A stretch of 11,546 nt of DNA from Flavobacteriales bacterium. Its GTDB lineage: Bacteria; Bacteroidota; Bacteroidia; Flavobacteriales; Flavobacteriaceae. The stretch spans positions 1 to 11,546 of the forward strand of contig JALSTJ010000207.1 of the NCBI GenBank assembly GCA_026983815.1, in the 5' to 3' direction. Shown piece after piece: positions 7,214 through 11,546 of this stretch (positions within the stretch are counted from its first letter, which is position 1; each line of letters opens with the position of its first letter). The position numbers and the translations under genes are program-made. The notes below the pieces were generated by a model that was given only the letters and a program-made list of their open reading frames with translations, searched no databases and had not been told where the DNA came from.

Positions 7214-8914
7214 TTAATCATTTAGAAGTTTAACCATAAGCCCTTCTTCTGTATTTTCTACTTTTGTCAATTTTTTCTTGTTCAAACCTTTGATAGATTT
7301 ATCCCATTTTTTATTGCTCAATCCTGCTTTTTCTTTCAATGTATTTAATGAGATGGGATGGTTTTCTTTCAATAAATTGAATACTTTTTTTTCATCATCC
7401 GTTAGTTCAATCGTTTTTTTCTCGGGTTTCATCTGCGGGAAGAAAATCACTTCTTGAATACTATCATTATCGGTCAAGAACATAGTCAATCTGTCAATTC
7501 CGATACCAATTCCCGAAGTAGGCGGCATACCGTATTCCAAAGCACGTAAGAAATCATGGTCAATATACATAGCTTCATCGTCGCCTTTTTGAGACAAACG
7601 CAATTGTTCTTCAAAACGTTCGCGTTGGTCAATAGGGTCATTCAACTCCGAATAAGCATTTGCCAATTCTTTCCCATTGACCATCAATTCAAAACGTTCG
7701 GTTAGCCCTTCCTTCTCACGATGGGCTTTGGTCAGCGGGCTCATTTCTTTGGGATAATCCGTAATAAAAGTCGGTTGCACATAATGATGTTCACATTTTT
7801 CACCGAAAATTTCGTCAATCAGTTTTCCCTTGCCCATGGTATCGTCCACTTCTATATCCAATTTTTTGGCAATTTCTCTTATCTCCTCTTCCGTTTTTCC
7901 GTGCAAATCATAGCCCGTATGTTCTTTGATAGCGTCTAAAATCGGAACACGGGGATAAGGAGCTTTAAAATCAATAATTTTGTCTCCCATTTTCACTTGA
8001 GTATCGCCGGTTACTTCCTTGGCAACTTTTTCCAAAAGTTCTTCGGTCATACCCATCATCCAATTGTAGTCTTTGTAAGGCACGTATAATTCCATTACGG
8101 TAAATTCGGGATTATGGGTTTTGTCCATACCTTCGTTCCTGAAATCTTTGGCAAACTCATATACTCCATCAAAACCGCCTACAATCAAACGTTTGAGATA
8201 CAACTCATTGGCTATTCGCAAATACAAAGGAATATCCAAAGTATTGTGATGCGTTATAAACGGACGGGCAGCGGCACCTCCCGGAATAGGTTGCAACACG
8301 GGGGTTTCCACTTCCAAATATCCACGTTCGTTAAAGAAATTGCGCATCGTATTGATGATTTTGGAACGTTTGATAAAAGTATCTTTAACTTTATCATTCA
8401 CAATCAAATCCACATAACGTTGTCTGTATCGAAGTTCGGGATCTGAAAAAGCATCGTGAACATTTCCATCCGCATCAACTTTTACTATGGGAAGCGGTCG
8501 TAAAGACTTGGTCAAAACAGTCAGTTCCTTAACATTTACGGAAGGTTCTCCTACTTGGGTTTTAAACACTTCGCCTTTGACTCCGATAATATCCCCAATG
8601 TCCAAAAGTTTCTTGAAAACCGTATTATACATGGTTTTATCTTCTCCCGGGCAAAGTTCATCGCGGTTGATATATATTTGCATTCTTCCGGTAGCATCTT
8701 TCAATTCGGCAAAAGAAGCTTTTCCCATGATTCGTCTGCTCATGATACGACCCGCAATCTGAACCTCTTTGCCTTGATAGTTCTCAAAATTGTTTAAAAT
8801 ATCTTTGATTCTTGCCGTTACTTTATATTCTGCTGCAGGATAAGGTTCTATCCCCAATTCTCTTAATTTTTGTAATGACTGACGCCTCACGATTTCTTGT
8901 TCGGATAACTGCAT
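7214..8914 (-). CDS. lysS: Lysine--tRNA ligase (class II)
   Basis: Charges tRNA-Lys with lysine using ATP. The 566-residue protein has the class II lysine layout: an N-terminal OB-fold anticodon-binding domain (about 50-140, with VQIAGRIMSRR at 51-61), motif 1 around GYLEVETP (198-205), motif 2 FRNEGMDKTHNPEF (258-271) and motif 3 GIGIGIDRLTM (468-478). NGKELANAYSELNDP (413-427) is the usual amino-acid pocket region. It is about 60 residues longer than E. coli LysS because of a lysine-rich tail (about 500-566, ITELTDDEKK-like start, then LKENHPISLNTLKEKAGLS) that looks like a small winged-helix unit; such tails occur in Bacteroidota LysS. It has a good promoter in the spacer shared with a divergent small gene, and the lipoprotein gene follows 24 bases downstream. 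Confidence 0.97.
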   Translation of the reverse strand: MQLSEQEIVRRQSLQKLRELGIEPYPAAEYKVTARIKDILNNFENYQGKEVQIAGRIMSRRIMGKASFAELKDATGRMQIYINRDELCPGEDKTMYNTVFKKLLDIGDIIGVKGEVFKTQVGEPSVNVKELTVLTKSLRPLPIVKVDADGNVHDAFSDPELRYRQRYVDLIVNDKVKDTFIKRSKIINTMRNFFNERGYLEVETPVLQPIPGGAAARPFITHHNTLDIPLYLRIANELYLKRLIVGGFDGVYEFAKDFRNEGMDKTHNPEFTVMELYVPYKDYNWMMGMTEELLEKVAKEVTGDTQVKMGDKIIDFKAPYPRVPILDAIKEHTGYDLHGKTEEEIREIAKKLDIEVDDTMGKGKLIDEIFGEKCEHHYVQPTFITDYPKEMSPLTKAHREKEGLTERFELMVNGKELANAYSELNDPIDQRERFEEQLRLSQKGDDEAMYIDHDFLRALEYGMPPTSGIGIGIDRLTMFLTDNDSIQEVIFFPQMKPEKKTIELTDDEKKVFNLLKENHPISLNTLKEKAGLSNKKWDKSIKGLNKKKLTKVENTEEGLMVKLLND

Positions 8915-8939
8915 GAAAATTCAATTTTTTTATTTTTTG

Positions 8940-8974
8940 CAAAGATACACAATAATACATAATAAATTAAACAA
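8940..8974 (-). promoter_or_regulatory. Sigma-A promoter of lysS
   Basis: On the minus strand TATCTTTG (8947-8940) is a perfect TAnnTTTG element 25 bases before the lysS ATG. A TTG at 8974-8972 lies 24 bases upstream of it, slightly long but acceptable. The -7 element has the same eight bases as that of the carbamoyltransferase gene. Confidence 0.6.
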
Positions 8975-9093
8975 ATCCATCTATTGCTTGAAATCTAAAA
9001 CTTAAGATAATTTTTAACAAAAATTTAGCAAGAAAAATATAATAAATTACCAATGAAATTGTTATATTTATATCCGAAAAAACCTTAACGATC

Positions 9094-9321
9094 ATGGCTA
9101 GAGCTTTCTATCACTATACACTCACTATCTTGGAAAAAGTCAGTTTTGACCCACAATTATTTAGAAAAGAATTGGAAAAAGCTTATCAATCCTTTTTACC
9201 CCACGAAAGACTGGAACTAAAACTTTGGCTACAAAAATTCTTGATTAAACATCCGCAGTTAGCCAATGAACTTTCACAGATGGATAAATTTCAAGGGCAG
9301 GATTTATTGCCTTCGGCTTAA
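9094..9321 (+). CDS. Conserved small Bacteroidota protein of unknown function
   Basis: A 75-residue soluble protein with no signal peptide or membrane helix. The opening, MARAFYHYTLTILEKVSFDPQ, followed by FRKELEKAYQSFLPHERLELK, recalls a short hypothetical protein I have seen in many flavobacterial genomes; no function is known to me. It looks all-helical, with a conserved-looking L-P-x-E-x-x-E-L-x-x-W segment (about residues 53-65). The start at ATG 9094 fits that conserved N terminus. A TATATTTA at 9063-9070 (one mismatch from TAnnTTTG) is 23 bases upstream, with no obvious -33 element. It is divergent from lysS, with 179 bases between the starts, and nothing follows closely on the same strand, so it is probably transcribed alone. 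Confidence 0.75.
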   Translation: MARAFYHYTLTILEKVSFDPQLFRKELEKAYQSFLPHERLELKLWLQKFLIKHPQLANELSQMDKFQGQDLLPSA

Positions 9322-9467
9322 AGGATTTTTTTCAACTAAATTTTTATCTTTACAAGTATGAACTCTAATCACCTAGGAACAGTGATACTGATAACTCATA
9401 TAAAATGAAATATATAAAACACAACAACTAATGCAAAATTATTTTAACGACAAAAAATAATGAAAAA
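9322..9467. other. AT-rich spacer with only very short reading frames
   Basis: After the small conserved gene there is a TATCTTTA (9345-9352, one mismatch from the -7 consensus) without an upstream partner, then a 16-codon frame (ATG 9359, stop 9407-9409) and three even shorter ATG frames. None shows a recognisable product. The boundary from ordinary to accessory-looking sequence falls here. Confidence 0.4.
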
Positions 9468-9551
9468 ATGAAAACCAAAAGTTGGGAAATAGTTAATCAA
9501 AAAAAAATTATCATTCAGGATGATTTTAACTATCAATTTATTTATTCATGA
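9468..9551 (+). CDS. Possible 27-residue peptide overlapping the next gene by ATGA
   Basis: ATG at 9468 opens a 27-codon frame beginning MKTKSWEIVNQKK and ending FIYS. Its TGA (9549-9551) overlaps the ATG of the downstream membrane-anchored orphan (9548-9550), the four-base overlap typical of translational coupling. The peptide has no signal or helix strong enough for a membrane segment. It could be a leader peptide, a real small protein or the stump of a lost gene; I do not recognise it. No clear promoter is seen. Confidence 0.3.
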   Translation: MKTKSWEIVNQKKIIIQDDFNYQFIYS

Positions 9552-10054
9552 AGTTAAAAAAAATATTTATTGTTGTATTTTTGATCTTAATAGCAATTTT
9601 TGGCTATCAATATTATCGATATATAAAAATTAAAAAAAATTTGATGACTATTTATAATGAACTCCCTTTTAAGTATAACATTAATCATTATCCATCATTT
9701 TTTATTAGAAAACATAAACGTTTGCCAAATAGAGATGAATTTGAAAAATATTTATTGAGTGTTGATAGTTTGCTATTTAAAGAAAACAATTATGTATTAA
9801 AAATTGATAGTTTAAATCAACAAGTTTTATTATACAGCTATTATCCCTCAAATAAAGATGTGAATTTGAGCCATATTATTAATTTAGGCACCTATAATCC
9901 TGATGAAAAGTTAAAATTTCCTTCTTTTTGGCAATATTTATTTACAGATTACAACACTTTGTTTATAAAAAATTCATATATTATTAAACAAATTATGATT
10001 GATGGATCCAAATATAAAATAATGAATATAAGTAAGTATCAAAAAAAACAATAA
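9548..10054 (+). CDS. Orphan membrane-anchored protein of unknown function
   Basis: I do not recognise this 168-residue protein. MKLKK is followed by one strong hydrophobic helix (about residues 6-22, IFIVVFLILIAIFGYQY) and then a basic stop-transfer segment (YIKIKKN), so the rest (about 140 residues) should face the periplasm, or the helix could act as an uncleaved signal. There is no lipobox. The periplasmic part is rich in tyrosine, asparagine and lysine and includes a HKRLPNRDEFEKYL segment (55-68); no cysteines occur. The coding sequence is clearly more AT-rich than lysS or nadC, suggesting horizontal acquisition or weak constraint. The start overlaps the stop of a 27-codon frame, and a damaged two-helix gene begins two bases after its stop, so the three may have formed one operon, perhaps of immunity or accessory type (inference from layout only). 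Confidence 0.6.
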   Translation: MKLKKIFIVVFLILIAIFGYQYYRYIKIKKNLMTIYNELPFKYNINHYPSFFIRKHKRLPNRDEFEKYLLSVDSLLFKENNYVLKIDSLNQQVLLYSYYPSNKDVNLSHIINLGTYNPDEKLKFPSFWQYLFTDYNTLFIKNSYIIKQIMIDGSKYKIMNISKYQKKQ

Positions 10055-10056
10055 AT

Positions 10057-10244
10057 ATGCAATGGGTTATGGAATGGTTATTTAGGGTTCTTATTTTATT
10101 CTATTCTATTATAGGATTATAAGGAAAAATAAAACAATTACCAGAAAAGAGATAGAGGATAGGTTTTATTTCCCTTCGTTATTTTTAGGGTTATATATCT
10201 ATGCAATTTTTATAAGAATGTTATACTTTTTTATAAAGCCTTAA
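10057..10244 (+). pseudogene. Frameshifted gene for a small two-helix membrane protein
   Basis: ATG at 10057, two bases after the previous stop, opens a 21-codon frame (MQWVMEWLFRV, then LILFYSIIGL) that is one membrane helix and ends at TAA 10120-10122. From that same point the -1 frame stays open for 40 codons to 10244: RKNKTITRKEIED, then a second helix FLGLYIYAIFIRMLYFFI. Joined, they give a sensible protein of about 61-62 residues: helix, short charged loop, helix. The simplest reading is a one-base change near GGATTATAAGG that broke the gene. A sequencing error, or a real programmed shift, could give the same picture. No family is recognised. Confidence 0.45.
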
Positions 10245-10550
10245 ATAATTATTTTCAATGAAAATTACATTGGTAATTTTATTAAAAGGGAGAAAAAACC
10301 GCTAGCCACAAATCTCCTCGTATTGTAAATTCAAAAATAAAACAAAAAACATTAAGAAAAAATATTATATTTGAAACCCAAGTCGCATATATAAATTTTA
10401 AAATCCGGAAGGTTTACACTTTGTAAATTTTAAAGTGGTTGATAGTTTGTCATTTTGTCAAAAAGAAAAGAGCTTGTAAGATAATATGGACGTTTTATAA
10501 AGATAAAACCATACGATACAATCATGTGGTAGCGGGGAACTAAAAAAGAA
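10245..10550. other. Gene-poor AT-rich stretch before the ParDE operon
   Basis: No gene with a start is supported here. The stretch holds a perfect hairpin (10261-10280), a lone TATATTTG (10366-10373) matching the -7 consensus without a -33 partner, TAAATTTTAAA twice (10392-10402 and 10424-10434), a CACTTT/AAAGTG inverted repeat (10417-10422 and 10432-10437) and TTTGTCA twice, eight bases apart (10446-10452 and 10454-10460). A start-less plus frame of 38 codons from 10427, ending at a TAA (10541-10543), could be a coding relic. Confidence 0.4.
10261..10280 (+). terminator. Perfect AT-rich hairpin, possible terminator of the orphan membrane genes
   Basis: AAAATTAC (10261-10268), loop ATTG, GTAATTTT (10273-10280) give an 8-bp stem whose descending arm ends in four Ts. 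It lies 17 bases after the frameshifted membrane gene. The stem is weak in GC, so termination is a guess based on position. Confidence 0.35.
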
Positions 10551-10582
10551 TTTGTAATTATTACCAAAAATTGGTATTTTTG
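10551..10582 (+). promoter_or_regulatory. Sigma-A promoter of the parDE operon
   Basis: TTTG (10551-10554), 20-base spacer, then TATTTTTG (10575-10582): both elements match the Bacteroidota consensus exactly. The ATG of the antitoxin is 16 bases after the -7 element, so the leader is short. Confidence 0.75.
10562..10576. promoter_or_regulatory. Palindrome inside the parDE promoter, candidate antitoxin operator
   Basis: TACCAA (10562-10567) and TTGGTA (10571-10576) are perfect 6-bp arms around AAA. The right arm overlaps the first two bases of the -7 element, so a bound protein would block RNA polymerase. ParD-type ribbon-helix-helix antitoxins usually repress their own operon at such palindromes. 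Confidence 0.55.
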
Positions 10583-10598
10583 TAGAAAAATAATTGTT

Positions 10599-10844
10599 AT
10601 GTCCAAAAACACATCCATATCATTAGGAAGCTATTTTGATAAATTTATACAAGACAAACTACATTCGGGGAGATATAAAAATGTCAGTGAAATTGTAAGA
10701 GCCGCACTTAGATTACTTGAACAAGAAGAAAATAAAGCAATCGTTTTGCAAAAAGCCATTGAAGAAGGTATAGAAAGTGGCATTAATAAAAATTTTGATC
10801 CGAAATCGCATTTACAAAAACTAAAAGCCAATGAAAATGGCTAA
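10599..10844 (+). CDS. parD: ParD-family type II antitoxin (ribbon-helix-helix)
   Basis: An 81-residue antitoxin. Residues 1-45 form the ribbon-helix-helix DNA-binding part: strand TSISLGSYF (5-13), helix FDKFIQDKLHSGRY (13-26), then the turn and second helix NVSEIVRAALRLLEQEE (28-44). This dimer should bind DNA and repress the operon. The acidic and then basic C-terminal half (EEGIESGINKNFDPKSHLQKL, about 55-75, read in parts) is the flexible toxin-wrapping segment that neutralises ParE. It is the first gene of a two-gene operon, with a well-formed promoter and a palindrome upstream, and it overlaps parE by 14 bases from the first possible parE start. The order antitoxin-toxin and the overlap are typical. 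The start ATG 10599 lies straight before the beta strand. Confidence 0.93.
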   Translation: MSKNTSISLGSYFDKFIQDKLHSGRYKNVSEIVRAALRLLEQEENKAIVLQKAIEEGIESGINKNFDPKSHLQKLKANENG

Positions 10845-11133
10845 ATATTTTTTATCAAACAAAGCGATTGAAGATTTATCCGGTATCTGGAAATATACAT
10901 TTTATACTTGGTCAGAAAAACAAGCAGACAAATATTATAATACGCTAATTGACAACTGCAAATTTATAGCGGATAACCCTCAAATAGGAAAAGATTATTC
11001 TAATATTTTAAATAGTTTAAGGGGCTACAAAGTAGAATATCATATTATTTTTTACAAACAAATTGACAGTAAAACATTAATCATAAGAATATTACATGAA
11101 AGAATGGATATAATAAACAGAATAAAAGAATGA
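10831..11133 (+). CDS. parE: ParE/RelE-family type II toxin
   Basis: A 100-residue toxin of the ParE branch of the RelE/ParE superfamily. Visible landmarks are the opening AKYFLSNKAIEDLSGIWKYT (4-23, two parts of the N-terminal strand and first helix), the W-S-E-K-Q-A-D-K-Y-Y helix (28-37), NPQIGKDY (49-56), LRGYKVEYHIIFYK (64-77) and the closing RILHERMD (87-94). Family members such as ParE of plasmid RK2 inhibit DNA gyrase; the target here is inferred only. The 98-100 residue length is normal, so the gene appears intact. Two starts are possible, ATG 10831 and ATG 10837; the second gives MAKYFLSN, which fits the usual N terminus better, and overlaps parD by only eight bases. Expression should depend on the parD promoter. 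Confidence 0.92.
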   Translation: MKMAKYFLSNKAIEDLSGIWKYTFYTWSEKQADKYYNTLIDNCKFIADNPQIGKDYSNILNSLRGYKVEYHIIFYKQIDSKTLIIRILHERMDIINRIKE

Positions 11134-11140
11134 ATATTTG

Positions 11141-11167
11141 TTGGTTTAAATAATGTTTTACAACCAA
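11141..11167 (+). terminator. Weak inverted repeat after parE
   Basis: TTGGTT (11141-11146) and AACCAA (11162-11167) can pair around a 15-base loop, starting eight bases after the parE stop. There is no T tract after it, so its role as a terminator is doubtful. Confidence 0.25.
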
Positions 11168-11336
11168 AAATGCTGCAATTCCAAAAACAAAAAATTTTCA
11201 TACGTTTACAACAATAAAAACCCACAATGTTTCATATAATTACAATTTTATTTCCTACCACCTAAGTTCAGAAACCTCAATAACCGACAAAAAAGGAAAT
11301 CCATATCAGTTTATTCACAGACCTGCTGACAAATGA
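11154..11336 (+). pseudogene. Start-less 60-codon open frame, possible coding relic
   Basis: The plus frame between a TAA (11151-11153) and a TGA (11334-11336) stays open for 60 codons without any ATG, GTG or TTG. Its last part reads SSETSITDKKGNPYQF, then IHRPADK, which looks more like protein than random AT-rich sequence. I do not recognise a family. It fills most of the gene-poor stretch between parE and the last gene (11134-11465); the remainder (11337-11465) shows only a TACTTTTA (11436-11443) and a TATTTTCG, both one mismatch from the -7 consensus. Confidence 0.25.
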
Positions 11337-11465
11337 ATATTCCCGAACCTTACCCCTATACTTATCAAAAGAAAAAAACATCTTAAATTTTTATAAAATA
11401 AAACAAAGCTTTCAACATAACTCCCGAAAATTTATTACTTTTAACATAAAAATATTTTCGACTCA

Positions 11466-11546
11466 ATGAAAAAACTCCTAAGCTTTTTTTTGGGTATTGC
11501 TTTTGGTATTTTGCTTTTGCTGCTGTATCAACAACGGCAAAAAAAC
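11466..11546 (+). CDS. N terminus of a membrane-anchored or exported protein, cut by window edge
   Basis: Only 27 codons are present. MKKLLSFFLGIAFGILLLLLYQQRQKN has a short basic start, a hydrophobic helix (about residues 4-21) and a basic, glutamine-rich stretch after it, so an N-terminal membrane anchor with the bulk of the protein outside the cytoplasm is likely. No lipobox is seen. A TACTTTTA at 11436-11443 ends 22 bases before the ATG and may be the -7 element. The product cannot be identified from this fragment. Confidence 0.6.
   Translation, partial: MKKLLSFFLGIAFGILLLLLYQQRQKN

Noticed and set aside
8114..8446. 110-codon plus-strand frame
   Set aside because: Antisense to the catalytic core of lysS.
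9359..9409. 16-codon frame after a TATCTTTA
   Set aside because: Too short, no homologue recognised, and the promoter-like box lacks an upstream element.
10245..10598. Possible insertion sequence or CRISPR-like repeats
   Set aside because: The repeats are short, AT-rich and irregular in spacing; no transposase fragment, long terminal inverted repeat or target duplication is visible.
10430..10618. 62-codon minus-strand frame
   Set aside because: It crosses the parDE promoter and the parD start; the product is just hydrophobic AT-rich translation without a known family.

Overview
The window looks like chromosomal DNA from a low-GC member of the Bacteroidota, probably a flavobacterium. Three things point there. 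Start codons lack a clear Shine-Dalgarno sequence. Several genes are preceded by the Bacteroidota sigma-A pattern (TTG or TTTG, about 19-24 bases, then TAnnTTTG). The encoded NadC, LysS (with a C-terminal extension), YihY and a 75-residue small protein have the flavobacterial look as I remember it. No tRNA, rRNA, CRISPR array or complete insertion sequence is visible.

Left part (1-3949). A GMC-family flavoprotein runs off the left edge on the minus strand and is divergent from an ornithine carbamoyltransferase gene. That gene converges on a gene for a small secreted protein of unknown function, with a 10-bp inverted repeat between the two stops. A YqaE/Pmp3-type membrane peptide gene (minus) is then divergent from nadC (plus), which makes nicotinate mononucleotide for NAD synthesis.

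Middle (3951-9321). A YihY-family membrane protein gene follows nadC after one base and probably starts with TTG. Its 3' end overlaps, tail to tail, the end of a 781-residue lipoprotein gene. That lipoprotein gene lies 24 bases downstream of lysS on the minus strand, and the two are probably co-transcribed. A 75-residue conserved small protein gene is divergent from lysS.

Right part (9322-11546) has an accessory character: very AT-rich, with longer spacers and small orphan or damaged genes. It holds a 27-codon reading frame overlapping a 168-residue membrane-anchored orphan by ATGA, then a two-helix membrane protein gene that appears frameshifted, then a long gene-poor stretch. A ParDE toxin-antitoxin pair follows, with a well-formed promoter and a palindrome placed like an operator, then an open frame without a start that may be a coding relic. 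The first 27 codons of a membrane-anchored protein end the window.

I see no multi-gene novel system. The most unusual items are the ferredoxin-type cysteine motif in the GMC flavoprotein, a true ornithine-type (not acetyl- or succinylornithine-type) carbamoyltransferase in a Bacteroidota setting, the large lipoprotein linked to lysS, and the orphan/frameshifted membrane gene cluster beside ParDE.
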